From assembly GCA_026389265.1 (NCBI GenBank), contig JAPLIE010000081.1, forward strand, positions 1-61,845: 61,845 nt of DNA, given 5' to 3'. Position numbers and translations under genes: made by a program. This stretch comes from Cyanobacteriota bacterium (GTDB taxonomy: Bacteria; Cyanobacteriota; Cyanobacteriia; PCC-6307; Cyanobiaceae). The notes beneath the pieces were generated by a model. The model was not told the DNA's origin. It did not search any database and was given only the letters and a program-made list of their open reading frames with translations. Positions within the stretch are counted from its first letter, which is position 1. Every line of letters starts with the position of its first letter. Shown piece after piece: positions 34,743-44,129 of this stretch.

Positions 34743-37700
34743 CAGCGTTGTCCACGCGCCTTCTTCTTCGGCTCCAGGGCCGCCTGGATTGGTTCGAACA
34801 GCTCCTGGGCCAACGCCGCGAATGGATCTTCCAGCAGGTCCGCCACCGGCAGCTCCACTCCGAAGCAGGCCTCCATCTCGGGCTGCTTCCGCTCGCCGCG
34901 ACTCTGATGACCTCCCTCCCACTCCCTTTGGGCCGCCGCCAGGCCGGAGGCGCCCGCCCGCTCCTGTTCCCACCAGCACCAGCCGGTGCGCGGCGGTACC
35001 GGCCAGCAGATTTGGCGCCACCGATCGCGAAGGGCCGCCAGCCGCTCCAGCTCGCGCTGGGCCGTCTCGGGATCCGGGGCGATCAGGGTGGTGGCGCCGA
35101 TCCGATCCCCCTTCTCCCTGGCCAGCAGCACGCCGCGCTCCGGGAGACGGCCCTGGCTCGGGCCGGCGGCCGCGGCGAGAACCAACTGGAGCCACAGATC
35201 CAGCAGCTGAATTGGACCTCCCCTGGCCCAGTGCGTCACCAGCACCGAGTCCGCCTGCCAGCGTTGCGTGCTACGCCAGGCTCCCCAGACCACCTCCCCT
35301 TGCCAGGGCGCTCCGAGGGCGCCGGCTTGGCCTTGGAGGTCCCGGTGACGCGTGTCCAGGTGGCGGGCCTCCAAGGTGGCGGCGCTTCCCGGGGGCAGGA
35401 TCCCTTGGCCGCGGCACCGCTCCAGCCAGTCGGTGTCCTGCTGGGCGTTGTCGGCGTCGATCGCGAGGCTGCGCAGCAGGCTTGAGCGTTCCCGCTCCCC
35501 CAGGCTGAGGGCCTCGAGATCTTCGGGGCTGCGCTCCCACTCCGAGGGCCGCAGTCCTAGGTCCCGTAGCCACTGCCGCTGGGGGGCCATCAGCCAGGCG
35601 CGCAGGTCGTCAAACGGTTCGGCGGCGGGGGGGGCGTCGCTGCCTGGGCCGGCTGGCATGGGGCGCCGCAGCAGTGGTGCCGTTCCCGCGGCCCCTGGTT
35701 GGTCGAGCTGGCGGCGGGCCGCCAGCTGGCGCCGGTCGCAGCTGGCCGGGGGGCGCCCCCCCTTGGGCAGGAAATTCGCCCGCTCCAGCGGGCTGGCGGC
35801 GTGATCCACCACAAGTCTTCGGATCCATTGGTCGGCCGAGCCTCTAGCGCCGTCCCGGGCGGCCAGGGCCAGGTTCGCGCCAAGCCAGTCCAGCCACTGG
35901 CGCACCGGGGCCGCCGGTTGGAGCGCCTCGCCGCGTCGGTCATCGCGGCAGTTCCAGGTGATCAGGAGGTGGCTGCGGGCCGAGAGCAGGGCCTCCAGGA
36001 GCACGTAGCGATCCTGGTCCGGGGGGTTGGGATCCCCTAGGCGGCGGCGCTGTTCCAGCAGATGGAAGCCGGGTCGCACCCCGGCGCGGGGAAACACCCC
36101 GGCATCCAGGCCCATCAGCACGATCACGCGGTGGGGGATGGCCCGCATCGGTTCGAGGGCGCTGATCGTGAGCGCCCCGCTGCGATGGCCAAAGCGGCCG
36201 CTGCCGGCGGCCAGGGCCTCCTGCAACACCGCCGCTGCCACCGGCGCCTCGAGCTGCAGCGGCGATTCCCCCGCCAACTCCCGCCAGCTCTCGAGGGCGG
36301 CGAGCAGCTCGGGCAGTTCGGCGGCGGAGCTCCCGCCATCGCCGAAGAGGTCGGCTAAGAGAAGCCGCAGCCGTTCCGCCCAGGCCACGGGGGTCGCGGG
36401 CTGACCCAGCTCTCTTAACCAGTGGCGCAGCCGGGTGAGAAGGTGAAGCCAGCGGCCGCTGAGCTCCAGCGGAGCGCCGCTGGCGGCTGGCGCGGTGGGG
36501 GCTTCGGTTCCCGGCGCCAGTCCCGCGCTGGTGGGGAGCACCAGCCCCAGCAGCAACCGGTCGATCGTCCAGGCGAGGGAATGGGTGGTGTCGCCGCCGC
36601 GATCCCGGCCATCGAGCCCCCAGCGGAAACCGGTGCGTTGCAGCAGGTCGTGGAGTCGGCCTCCCTCCTCCGCCGTGAGGCTGAACCGCTCCAGGAGGGC
36701 ACCGCAGGCCAGCACCCCCTCCAGCCCCGAGGCCGTGAGCCGAGCGCCACCGAGCTGGAGCAGGGCCAGCAGGCTGCGGCCGATTCCCCCCTCGGCCTGC
36801 TGGCTCCGGTCCGTGAGCCTCCAGGGCAGGGCCACGCCGGTGGCCTCGCTGTCGCCGAACACGGCGCCCACCAAGGGCGCGAGGCGATCCACCTGGGGGG
36901 TCATCACCAGGATGTCGCGGGGCTCCAGGCTGGGGTCGGCGGCCATCAGCTGCAACAGCCGATCGCGAACGATCTGCACCTGCCGGAGGGCACCGGGGCA
37001 GGCATGGAATTCCAGGGAGTGGTCGGCTTCGCCCCAGCGCATCCCCCCCCCGGGGCTGGCCCCTTCGGCGAGCTGATCCTGGAGCTGGTGGAGCAGGGGG
37101 GGAGCTTCTAGCCCCGGGGTCGTGGTGGAGCGCAAGAACAGATCCTCCTCCCTCCAGGCTCCGAACTGCACCTCACCGGTGCCCTCCAGCAGCTGCTGGA
37201 ATTCGGCCCCGAGCCGGCCGAAGCGGGCCTCCAAGGGAGGCGCCTGCAGCAGCCAGTCGGTGTCGAGGGGATCGGCCAGGGCGAGGGCATCGCTGAGGCG
37301 AAGCCGGCGGGCGGAGCAGCGCTCCCAGAGGTCCGGACAGGGGGTGAGCAGGTAGAGGTCCACCGGTTGGCGGCCACTGAGGGCCTGCAGCAGGCGCACC
37401 TGCACCGGGGCCAGGCTGCTCAGGCCGAACAGCCTTAGGGGCGGAAGCTCTGGATCCGGCGGCAGGTGCCGCAGCCGCTCAATCACCCGTTCCACCCGCA
37501 GGCTGAAGGGTTCCCGCCCCAGCCGCCGGCGCAGCTCCCGGTAGAGGAGCGGTTGCCAGAGCTGGCTGGCGGGCAGGGGTTCGGCCCCAGTCTCCTGGTT
37601 CTGCCCGGCCTCCCAGGCCCGCAGCAGGTCGGGGCGATAGAGGGCGTAATCGTCGAAGGCGTCGGCGATGGCGCGGGTGAGGGTCCAGGTGTCGAGGCGC

Positions 37701-38134
37701 AGCTGGCGGGTGGGATCCCGTTCCCGCAGCCAGCGCCGCAAGGGTTCCCCCTCAGCGGCGGCCGCCACCGCCGGCAGCAGAGGCAGCACGCTCCACACCA
37801 GCCGTTCGGCCCGCCAGGGGTCGATGCACTCCTGGTTTCCGCTTGGCGGCTCTCTGGGGAGCTCACTGGCGGGTTCTGGATCCGCTTCGTGGTCGGTTTC
37901 CGCCAGGATCCCATCCACGATCCCGCGCAGGTGGGTGCCGGGGAAGGGAAAGCGCAGGTTGGCGGCCACGCCGCCCAGTTCCACCGCCAACCGTTCCCCC
38001 AGCCAGCGGCTGGTGGGCCAGGTGTTCACCACCACCTCCACCGGCGTGAAGGGATCGGGTGGAGTGAGGCGCAGCAGCGTTCCGAGCAGTTCGGCCAGAA
38101 CCTCGGCCCGGTTGCTGCGGTAGAGGGTCAGCAC
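34742..38134 (-). CDS. recC: Exodeoxyribonuclease V gamma subunit (RecC)
   Basis: A 1130-residue protein with a GTG start at 38134 (MLTLYRSNRAEVLAELL). It has the inactive-helicase layout of RecC: VVVNTWPTSRWLGERLA near the N-terminus, LRLFGLSSLAPVQVRLL, DILVMTPQVDRLAPLV, ALPWRLTDRS, and VIVLMGLDAGVFPR. RecC splits the duplex and, in characterised systems, scans for Chi. It is first of the three coupled genes. A phosphoesterase gene ends 72 bases upstream on the same strand. Confidence 0.95.
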   Translation of the reverse strand: MLTLYRSNRAEVLAELLGTLLRLTPPDPFTPVEVVVNTWPTSRWLGERLAVELGGVAANLRFPFPGTHLRGIVDGILAETDHEADPEPASELPREPPSGNQECIDPWRAERLVWSVLPLLPAVAAAAEGEPLRRWLRERDPTRQLRLDTWTLTRAIADAFDDYALYRPDLLRAWEAGQNQETGAEPLPASQLWQPLLYRELRRRLGREPFSLRVERVIERLRHLPPDPELPPLRLFGLSSLAPVQVRLLQALSGRQPVDLYLLTPCPDLWERCSARRLRLSDALALADPLDTDWLLQAPPLEARFGRLGAEFQQLLEGTGEVQFGAWREEDLFLRSTTTPGLEAPPLLHQLQDQLAEGASPGGGMRWGEADHSLEFHACPGALRQVQIVRDRLLQLMAADPSLEPRDILVMTPQVDRLAPLVGAVFGDSEATGVALPWRLTDRSQQAEGGIGRSLLALLQLGGARLTASGLEGVLACGALLERFSLTAEEGGRLHDLLQRTGFRWGLDGRDRGGDTTHSLAWTIDRLLLGLVLPTSAGLAPGTEAPTAPAASGAPLELSGRWLHLLTRLRHWLRELGQPATPVAWAERLRLLLADLFGDGGSSAAELPELLAALESWRELAGESPLQLEAPVAAAVLQEALAAGSGRFGHRSGALTISALEPMRAIPHRVIVLMGLDAGVFPRAGVRPGFHLLEQRRRLGDPNPPDQDRYVLLEALLSARSHLLITWNCRDDRRGEALQPAAPVRQWLDWLGANLALAARDGARGSADQWIRRLVVDHAASPLERANFLPKGGRPPASCDRRQLAARRQLDQPGAAGTAPLLRRPMPAGPGSDAPPAAEPFDDLRAWLMAPQRQWLRDLGLRPSEWERSPEDLEALSLGERERSSLLRSLAIDADNAQQDTDWLERCRGQGILPPGSAATLEARHLDTRHRDLQGQAGALGAPWQGEVVWGAWRSTQRWQADSVLVTHWARGGPIQLLDLWLQLVLAAAAGPSQGRLPERGVLLAREKGDRIGATTLIAPDPETAQRELERLAALRDRWRQICWPVPPRTGWCWWEQERAGASGLAAAQREWEGGHQSRGERKQPEMEACFGVELPVADLLEDPFAALAQELFEPIQAALEPKKKARGQR

Positions 38135-38206
38135 GGTCGATGGCCTCCTTCAGAGTCTCCGCCCTGGGATGCCGCCGGCGAGCGGATCACGGCCATGGCC
38201 GTGAGG

Positions 38207-38857
38207 TCAACCGATGGCGCTGAGCCGCCGGGGAGGTAAGGATGGCATCCTCGGTCCATCCACCTTCACCGTGCGGCCGGTTTCCGGGCAGTAGGCGGTG
38301 AGCTGGCCGCCGTAGCAGGCTCCGGTGTCGATCAGCACGATCGATTCGCGGTAACCGATTCGGCGCACCCCGGGGCCGGGTGTGTGGCCCACCACCACCT
38401 TCCCAAAGCGTCCGTCATAGGCCTGCCAGAAGGCGAGCCGGATCGAGAGGTGCGGCAGCCAGGTGTGCGGATCAAAGCCGGCGTGGGTGGCCACCCAGCC
38501 ATCTCCCCAGTAGGCCAGGGGCAGGCCCTCCAGGCGTTCCTGCCAGGCCCTGCAACGCTGGTCACCGAGCTGGCGGTAGGTGTCGCAGCCCACCAGAATC
38601 CGCCAATCACCACGCCGCAGATCGGCCAACAGCGCTGCCTCGTGGTTGCCCCGCAGCCACACGGCCCGGCCCCGCTCCACCAGCTCCCAGGCCAGATCCA
38701 TGGCCGTTTCGATGTGGGGGCCCCGATTGATCAGATCACCGCAGAAGATGAGACGGTCGGCCGCCGGCAGCATGGCCACCAAGGTGGTGAGGGCCTCGGC
38801 GCAACCGTGAATGTCCCCGATCACCCAGTGGTGAGGCGGACTGGAAAGGGGGGTCAT
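38207..38857 (-). CDS. Calcineurin-like metallophosphoesterase (PPP/ApaH type)
   Basis: A 216-residue phosphatase with all PPP motifs: GDIHGC at 14-19, GDLINRGP, RGNHEA, then THAGFDPHTW and VVGHTPGPG. This matches bacterial Ser/Thr phosphatases and diadenosine tetraphosphate hydrolases of cyanobacteria. The metal-binding Asp, Asn and His residues are intact, so it should be an active dinuclear-metal enzyme. The true substrate (protein or nucleotide) cannot be told from sequence. It lies upstream of recC with a 72-base gap. Confidence 0.85.
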   Translation of the reverse strand: MTPLSSPPHHWVIGDIHGCAEALTTLVAMLPAADRLIFCGDLINRGPHIETAMDLAWELVERGRAVWLRGNHEAALLADLRRGDWRILVGCDTYRQLGDQRCRAWQERLEGLPLAYWGDGWVATHAGFDPHTWLPHLSIRLAFWQAYDGRFGKVVVGHTPGPGVRRIGYRESIVLIDTGACYGGQLTAYCPETGRTVKVDGPRMPSLPPRRLSAIG

Positions 38858-39033
38858 CAGAACGATGCTTCGCTGCCAGTCTTGCCCGTTCCCCCCCGAT
38901 CTGTCAGCCCCGTCACTCCGCGGTGTTGTCTTAGCAACCGGCGGATCCCGACAAATCCCGGCGGTGCAAGCTCGGGGCAGGGGCCCACGGGTGGAAAAAA
39001 CGCTGATACGGTGCCCGCAGTAGGGGGGTGCGC

Positions 39034-39393
39034 ATGGATCCAGCGACGCTGCCGGTGGGCCAGCGGGTGGCGTTGCTGGTGAAGGCCCTCAATGGCGCCA
39101 AACGCACCAATGAGGCCCTGGCCCGCTGCTCTGATGGCGACGGGATGGTGGAGGTGCTGCTGGAAGCCTCCCGCAAGCTGGGGCTGGGCCTCAGCCGCCG
39201 CGACCTGCTGGAGACCCCTCCGATCCGCGACTGGATCTGGTGGAAGAACAAGGAGGCCCTGCTCACCATCGGCGATAACAAACCTCGCTACCACCAGGAT
39301 GGCGGCCAGGAGCGGCCAGCCCGTTCCCTACCCGACCCCGCCAATGATGAAGCGGGCGAAGCGGGTCGCAAACGGTTCTTCGGGCTGTTCTGA
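39034..39393 (+). CDS. Conserved-looking cyanobacterial hypothetical protein
   Basis: A 119-residue soluble protein. ATG 39034 is preferred over GTG 39028 because AGGGGG lies at a suitable distance upstream. It reads VGQRVALLVKALNGAKRTNE, then SRRDLLETPPIRDWIWWKNK, with a polar C-terminus ending RKRFFGLF. The helical front part is faintly like Nif11-type leader domains, but that is weak. No neighbours on the same strand. Function unknown. Confidence 0.6.
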   Translation: MDPATLPVGQRVALLVKALNGAKRTNEALARCSDGDGMVEVLLEASRKLGLGLSRRDLLETPPIRDWIWWKNKEALLTIGDNKPRYHQDGGQERPARSLPDPANDEAGEAGRKRFFGLF

Positions 39394-39399
39394 GGCCCC

Positions 39400-39720
39400 T
39401 CAGGCTGCCCCGGCCAGGGCGTCGGGAATGGTGGCCGAGGGAGCCTCAAACTGGCCCCGGGCCACAAACTCCAGCCGCAGCTTCAGAAAGGTGATGAACT
39501 TTTCATCGGTAGAGATCACCGCCGCCGACGGCCGCGGTACCGAGCCGGCGGCCGCGGCGAGCTCCGGAGCCTCCAAGAAGAGAGGCCGCCGCACCAGCCA
39601 GAAATCGATCGCCTTGCCCTGTTCGCCGTAGTTGCGCACCCGCTCCCGCAGCACCTCCTCCAGGGGCTCCTCCACGGTGAGGAAGGACTCGCTGGCGGCG
39701 ATGAAGTAATAGGTGCTCAT
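39400..39720 (-). CDS. ycf54: Ycf54, Mg-protoporphyrin IX monomethyl ester cyclase partner (DUF2488)
   Basis: A 106-residue protein with the Ycf54 signature: [44 protein letters not shown], and [18 protein letters not shown]. Ycf54 stabilises the AcsF (CycI) cyclase and is needed for ring E formation in chlorophyll synthesis. Its start overlaps the pdxJ stop (ATGA), so pdxJ-ycf54 are coupled; pairing of a chlorophyll factor with a vitamin B6 gene seems to be a genomic convenience. Confidence 0.92.
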   Translation of the reverse strand: MSTYYFIAASESFLTVEEPLEEVLRERVRNYGEQGKAIDFWLVRRPLFLEAPELAAAAGSVPRPSAAVISTDEKFITFLKLRLEFVARGQFEAPSATIPDALAGAA

Positions 39721-40466
39721 GGAACTCGGCTGCCGAACAGGGGGTCGCGGCGGGGATTCTGAATCAGCGCCCGCATCTCCCGGACCGCCGCCTGCAGGCC
39801 CACCGCCAGGGCGCGGGCCACGATCGTGTGGCCGATGTTCAATTCATCCATCCCTTCGATCGCTGCCACCGGTTCCACGTTGGCGTAGGTGAGCCCGTGG
39901 CCGGCATTCACCCGCAGCCCCAGCTGGCGGGCGATGGCACAGCCGCCGGCCAGCCGCTCCAGTTCAGCGGGCTGCTCCTGCCAGCTGGCCTCGGCATAGC
40001 GGCCGGTGTGCAGTTCCACCCAGCGGGCGCCGGTGGCGCAGCTGGCATCGAGCTGTTGAGCCACCGGATCCACGAAGAGGCTCACGCCGATCCCCGCCCC
40101 CTGGAGCCGCTCCACAATCCCGCCCAGCACCGCCACCTGGGAGGCCACATCCAGTCCGCCTTCGGTGGTCACCTCCTGACGGCGTTCGGGCACGAGGGTC
40201 ACCATGTCGGGGTGGATGCGCAGGGCGATCGCCTCCATCTCGGCGGTGGCCGCCATCTCAAGGTTCAGCCGGGTGCGCACGGTCTGGCGGAGCAGTTCCA
40301 CATCCCGGTCCTGAATGTGGCGGCGGTCTTCCCGCAGGTGCACCGTGATGCCGTCGGCGCCGCCGAGTTCGGCCAGCAGGGCGTGGGTCACGGGGTCGGG
40401 TTCCACGCTGCGGCGCGCCTGGCGCACGTTGGCGATGTGATCGATGTTCACGCCAAGGCTGGCCAT
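39717..40466 (-). CDS. pdxJ: Pyridoxine 5'-phosphate synthase
   Basis: A 249-residue TIM-barrel enzyme that makes pyridoxine phosphate from amino-acetone phosphate and deoxyxylulose phosphate. ATG 40466 ([19 protein letters not shown]) is the family start; the frame further upstream is not coding. Signatures [36 protein letters not shown] and [13 protein letters not shown] are all intact. It overlaps ycf54 by four bases. plsC is divergent, 138 bases away. Confidence 0.96.
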   Translation of the reverse strand: MASLGVNIDHIANVRQARRSVEPDPVTHALLAELGGADGITVHLREDRRHIQDRDVELLRQTVRTRLNLEMAATAEMEAIALRIHPDMVTLVPERRQEVTTEGGLDVASQVAVLGGIVERLQGAGIGVSLFVDPVAQQLDASCATGARWVELHTGRYAEASWQEQPAELERLAGGCAIARQLGLRVNAGHGLTYANVEPVAAIEGMDELNIGHTIVARALAVGLQAAVREMRALIQNPRRDPLFGSRVP

Positions 40467-40604
40467 GCAACCGCACCTGCTCGGGCAGGGGAGAACGGGT
40501 GGGCAAACCGTATCGGCCGACGGGCCAACTGCCCGCACTGGCGCTTCGGGACCCTGGTTGGGCCCTTAGTTTCACGGTGGATCCCATCCATTCTTCCTTC
40601 TCCC

Positions 40605-41399
40605 ATGGCGGTCGAGGGCCCGGCCATCGAGTCAACGGTGTCTGCCGTCAGCAGCAGCCCCCTGGAGGCGGCAGGCCTTTCTGGTCCGCCGATCGAAGGC
40701 GGTGCCGATGGCGCGTTGATCGCAGCCCGTGAACGCAGGGTCTGCAATGGCGTCAGCCCCTGGCTGGCGCCGCTGGCCATGGTGCTCACCCAGGACCTGG
40801 CCCTGCCTGGTTTCTTCTCTCGGGTGATGGTGCGAGGTCGCGAGCATCTGCCCCGCTCCGGTGCGGTTCTCCTGGCGCCAACCCACCGGGCCCGCTGGGA
40901 CGCCCTGCTGCTGCCCCATGCGGCCGGACGTCGTGTGACCGGCCGGGATTGCCGCTTCATGGTCACCCGCGACGAGATGGCGGGGCCCCAGGGATGGCTG
41001 CTGCAGCGGCTGGGCTGCTTTCCGGTGGATCAGGGCCGTCCCACCCTGGCCAGCTTGCGGCTTTCGGTGAATCTGTTGGAGCGGGGGGAGCAGTTGGTGA
41101 TGTTCCCCGAAGGACGCATCCATCGCCACGACGAACCGCTGCGTCTCCATCAGGGCCTGGCCCGGCTGGCCCAGCTGGCCGCCGGCCAGGGCGTGGATGT
41201 GCGGGTGGTGCCGGTGGGCATTGCCTACGGCCAACCCGTTCCGCGGCCTGGTCAGACCGCCGCACTCCAGATCGGCCCTGCGCTGGGGGTGAGCCAGGGG
41301 GGGCGTGCCGCCGCCGTCAGCTTCACCGCTGAACTCGCTGCGTCGATGGTGCGGGCCGAGCGGGAAGCCCGGAAGCTTGTGGGCCGCCCCCTGCCCTAA
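40605..41399 (+). CDS. plsC: 1-acyl-sn-glycerol-3-phosphate acyltransferase (PlsC family)
   Basis: A 264-residue membrane-associated acyltransferase from ATG 40605 (MAVEGPAIEST). The HX4D catalytic motif is THRARWD, followed by a substrate motif FPEGRIHRHDEPL and VRVVPVGIAYG. It acylates lysophosphatidate to phosphatidate in membrane lipid synthesis. The N-terminal 50 residues are low-complexity. The open frame upstream to 39828 is only the antisense of pdxJ. A secreted-protein gene follows 122 bases downstream. Confidence 0.85.
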   Translation: MAVEGPAIESTVSAVSSSPLEAAGLSGPPIEGGADGALIAARERRVCNGVSPWLAPLAMVLTQDLALPGFFSRVMVRGREHLPRSGAVLLAPTHRARWDALLLPHAAGRRVTGRDCRFMVTRDEMAGPQGWLLQRLGCFPVDQGRPTLASLRLSVNLLERGEQLVMFPEGRIHRHDEPLRLHQGLARLAQLAAGQGVDVRVVPVGIAYGQPVPRPGQTAALQIGPALGVSQGGRAAAVSFTAELAASMVRAEREARKLVGRPLP

Positions 41400-41521
41400 G
41401 CCCTATCGCCGCCTCGGGGTGTCTTTTGGCCAGCTCCAGGCCCCTCCAGCCCAGCCGCCTGTGGCCTCCCCTGGGGGGTTCGGTGCTTCCCCGTAAAGTT
41501 CAGATCCCCCTTGGCGCTTCC

Positions 41522-42130
41522 GTGACCAGGCCTTTCGCCTCTGCCGCTCTCCGCCTACCGGGCAGCCCCCGCCCCGTCAGCTCTTTTCGCCTGCCATGGC
41601 GAGCCACCGCCTGCTGGGTCGCTGCCCTAGCCCTGGTGCTGCCAGCCATGCCGATTCTCACCGGCGGTGCAGCCCGGGCCCAGGCCCAGGAGGACATCAA
41701 GAGCCTCGCCGCCACTGGCACCGCCTTCGACATCAATGCCGTGAAGACTCTGGTGGCCCGCGGTGATGCTGCCGTGGCCGCCGGCAACCTGGCGGAGGCC
41801 CGCCGCCACTACGACCAGGCCCGCGATGCCAGCCGCCGGCTGCTGGGCTTCTACCGCGATCTCAGCGGCGCCTTCCGCGGTCTGGATGCCCGCATCCCCC
41901 GCGAGATGGATGAAAAGAGCCGTCAGGCCCTCGAACTCCTGGTGCAGACCAACATGCGCCTGGCTGCCCTGTTCCGTCGCCAGAGCCAGCCGGAGGTGGC
42001 GGTGCCGCTGCTGGTGGAGGTGGTGAAGGTGATGTCCCCCTCCAGTGAGCAGGGTCGCAAGGCCTACCAGCAGCTGCTGGAGATCGGCTTCGTGAGCACT
42101 CCCTACAACGCCGTGGCCCCCGGCGGCTGA
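41522..42130 (+). CDS. Secreted hypothetical protein with TPR-like helices
   Basis: A 202-residue precursor from GTG 41522 (MTRPFASAALR). A signal peptide with hydrophobic core ACWVAALALVLPAMPILTGG is cut near ARAQAQ. The mature part is helical: LVARGDAAVAAGNLAEARRH then YDQARDASRRLLGFYRDLSG, suggesting one or two TPR-like pairs. Residues near the end (QLLEIGFVSTPYNAVAPGG) look conserved in picocyanobacterial relatives as I remember them. Periplasmic; function unknown. bolA follows 71 bases downstream. Confidence 0.6.
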   Translation: MTRPFASAALRLPGSPRPVSSFRLPWRATACWVAALALVLPAMPILTGGAARAQAQEDIKSLAATGTAFDINAVKTLVARGDAAVAAGNLAEARRHYDQARDASRRLLGFYRDLSGAFRGLDARIPREMDEKSRQALELLVQTNMRLAALFRRQSQPEVAVPLLVEVVKVMSPSSEQGRKAYQQLLEIGFVSTPYNAVAPGG

Positions 42131-42201
42131 GTTCCGTGGCCTTCAAGTCACCCTCACCCGGTGACGCCTAGATTTTCAAGGCCTTCCAGGAATCCCCTTC
42201 C

Positions 42202-42435
42202 ATGGTCCAGCCGGAGCAGGTCCGCGACGCCATTCGCCGCGCCCTTCCCGACGCCGAAGTGGAGGTGGAAGACCTCACCGGTGGTGGTGATCACCTCCAG
42301 GTTCGGGTGGTTTCCGCCGCATTCGATGGCTTGGGCCGGGTGAAACAGCATCAGCTCGTGTATGGGGCCCTCCGCCGTGAACTGGCCAGCGAGGCGATCC
42401 ACGCCTTGGCCGTACAGACCTCCACGCCGCTCTGA
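42202..42435 (+). CDS. bolA: BolA family protein
   Basis: A 77-residue BolA domain, complete: [20 protein letters not shown], then [25 protein letters not shown] (the FxGxxxxxxHxxV motif with His in KQHQLVY), ending [14 protein letters not shown]. BolA proteins bind monothiol glutaredoxins through a shared [2Fe-2S] cluster. The grxD gene is directly downstream (44 bases), matching this partnership. Confidence 0.93.
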   Translation: MVQPEQVRDAIRRALPDAEVEVEDLTGGGDHLQVRVVSAAFDGLGRVKQHQLVYGALRRELASEAIHALAVQTSTPL

Positions 42436-42479
42436 TCCTGCATTACGCACCTTTTCGTTCCGATTCGCTCCTTTCCTCC

Positions 42480-42803
42480 ATGGACAGCACCACCCAGCAA
42501 CGCATCGACGCTCTGATCGCCAGCAGCCCCATCTACGTGTTCATGAAAGGGAACAAGCTGATGCCTCAGTGCGGCTTCAGCAACAACGTGTGTCAAATCC
42601 TCACGGCCTTGGCTGTGCCCTTCGAGACCTTTGATGTGCTAGCGGATCCTGAAATCCGCCAGGGAATCAAGGAATACTCCGACTGGCCCACGATTCCCCA
42701 GGTGTACGTGAAAGGGGAATTCCTGGGTGGATCCGACATCCTGATCGAAATGTATAACTCCGGTGAGTTGCGCGAGAAACTCGCAGTAGCTCTGGCCTCT
42801 TAA
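42480..42803 (+). CDS. grxD: Monothiol glutaredoxin (Grx4/GrxD type)
   Basis: A 107-residue protein with the CGFS active site at Cys31 (MPQCGFSNNV), plus WPTIPQVYVKGEFLGGSDI. CGFS glutaredoxins bind a glutathione-ligated [2Fe-2S] cluster and deliver it, or sense iron, with BolA. Length and motifs are standard. It sits directly downstream of bolA. Confidence 0.95.
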   Translation: MDSTTQQRIDALIASSPIYVFMKGNKLMPQCGFSNNVCQILTALAVPFETFDVLADPEIRQGIKEYSDWPTIPQVYVKGEFLGGSDILIEMYNSGELREKLAVALAS

Positions 42804-42826
42804 GGCGGAAGCCCGAAGACCAGACT

Positions 42827-43093
42827 TCAAAGGCGGCCCGTTTCGCGCTCGAACAGGGTACGGGGGTCTCCGTCCGGTCCGATAAAGCTGGAAGGATCCA
42901 TGATCCAGCGGTCGACCAGTTCGTCTAGGCGGCGCTGGGAAAGCGGATCAAGCACGGCAGTGCGCCGCAGGGCATGGAGGTAGCCATCGGCATAGAGCCG
43001 GAGTTCCGAGGGGCTGTGGAAGCGGTTGGACAGCTCCTGGCAGGCGTCGCAGAGCGACTGGAAGTGGCGGATGGCGTCGGGGTGTTGCAGCAC
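42827..43093 (-). CDS. DUF6761-family cyanobacterial protein
   Basis: An 88-residue helical protein starting at GTG 43093 (MLQHPDAIRHFQSLCDACQE); the longer frame to 43153 would add a basic tail. The LRLYADGYLHALRR and RWIMDPSSF segments match DUF6761, a small family seen in cyanobacteria. Function unknown. Convergent with grxD; divergent from the response-regulator gene. Confidence 0.7.
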   Translation of the reverse strand: MLQHPDAIRHFQSLCDACQELSNRFHSPSELRLYADGYLHALRRTAVLDPLSQRRLDELVDRWIMDPSSFIGPDGDPRTLFERETGRL

Positions 43094-43276
43094 GGTTCCT
43101 TGGGACTTGGGCCCATGCCGGCATTCTGGCGCCTGGCGCCAGCCCTTGAGCAAAAAAAGGGGCGGGAAGCCGTCCGGGGGACGGTTTGAAAGGCATCGCC
43201 TGATACGCGACCCTTCCGTCTTATTCCGTTATGGTGTAAAGACGTTTGTGTCCACCAGGGCTAATACGCCACCTGC

Positions 43277-44047
43277 ATGGTGCAGTCCACGTCGACAGAC
43301 AACGGCAGCCAGGCCCGCAGGGTTCTCGTGGTTGATCCCCATGCGACCCTGAGAACGGTGTTGGCCCAGCGGCTCCGGCAGGACGGTCACTTGGCTGCGG
43401 CGGTGGCCACGGCTCGGGAGGCCATCGAAATCTGTCAGGAGCAATCTCCGGATCTTTTGGTGAGCGCTGAGCTGTTGGAGGAAACCTCAGCTCTACGACT
43501 AGCGGGTCAACTTCATTGTCCAGTCATGGTACTAACGGCACGTTCTGGATCTGAGCCGGTGGTCTCCTTGCTGGATGCCGGCGCCGATGATGTGCTCCGC
43601 AAGCCCTTCGGCCTGGAGGAGTTGGCGGCCCGTTGCCGCACCCTCCTGCGCCGCAGCGGCCATGGGCTGCAGGAGCGGGTCTGTGTCGGACCCCTTGAGG
43701 TCCATCTGCTGCTCCGCCAGGTGACCTTGCGGGATCAGCCTGTGGAACTCAGCCCTCGGGAGTTCGCCCTGCTCTGCGCCCTGCTGATGCCTCCTGGCGT
43801 TGTGCGCAGTCGCCAGGAACTCTTGCGGATGGCCTGGCCCCCCTTCAGTGGCGGCCCCCGGTCGGTGGACACCCAGGTGCTCACCTTGCGCCGCAAGCTG
43901 GAGCAGGCTGGCCTCGGAGAAGGCGGTGGCATTGAAACCATGCGACAGCAGGGCTACCGCTTCAGCCTTGACACCCTTCCCCAACAGGACGACAACGGGC
44001 TTTTGGCTGACGGAGCCGCAACATCCCGGATCGCCGCCCTGAGCTAA
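43277..44047 (+). CDS. OmpR-type response regulator with a degenerate receiver
   Basis: A 256-residue protein from ATG 43277. The receiver (residues 15-120) keeps Asp20 (VLVVD), Thr87 (VLTAR) and Lys109 (LRKPFG), but the phospho-acceptor position in SPDLLVSAELL is Ala64 instead of Asp, and the second acidic residue of the DD pair is Pro21. The C-terminal winged helix is complete (VELSPREFALLCALL, SVDTQVLTLRRKLEQ, GYRFSLD). It should bind DNA but not be switched by phosphorylation. Target genes unknown; it has no adjacent kinase. Confidence 0.85.
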   Translation: MVQSTSTDNGSQARRVLVVDPHATLRTVLAQRLRQDGHLAAAVATAREAIEICQEQSPDLLVSAELLEETSALRLAGQLHCPVMVLTARSGSEPVVSLLDAGADDVLRKPFGLEELAARCRTLLRRSGHGLQERVCVGPLEVHLLLRQVTLRDQPVELSPREFALLCALLMPPGVVRSRQELLRMAWPPFSGGPRSVDTQVLTLRRKLEQAGLGEGGGIETMRQQGYRFSLDTLPQQDDNGLLADGAATSRIAALS

Positions 44048-44129
44048 ACCCGCCAGGGACTGCTGGTCCAATGACCCTTTGAAGCTCTCCAGTTCACCAT
44101 CCTGAGCCAGGATTCCAAGCCCTGCCACC

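Noticed and set aside
34743-35195. N-terminal extension of RecB
   Set aside because: This is the recC C-terminus read in another frame; RecB starts at ATG 34742 just before the Walker A region.
39828-40604. N-terminal extension of PlsC
   Set aside because: It is antisense to pdxJ; the PlsC start at 40605 has the correct distance to the HX4D motif.
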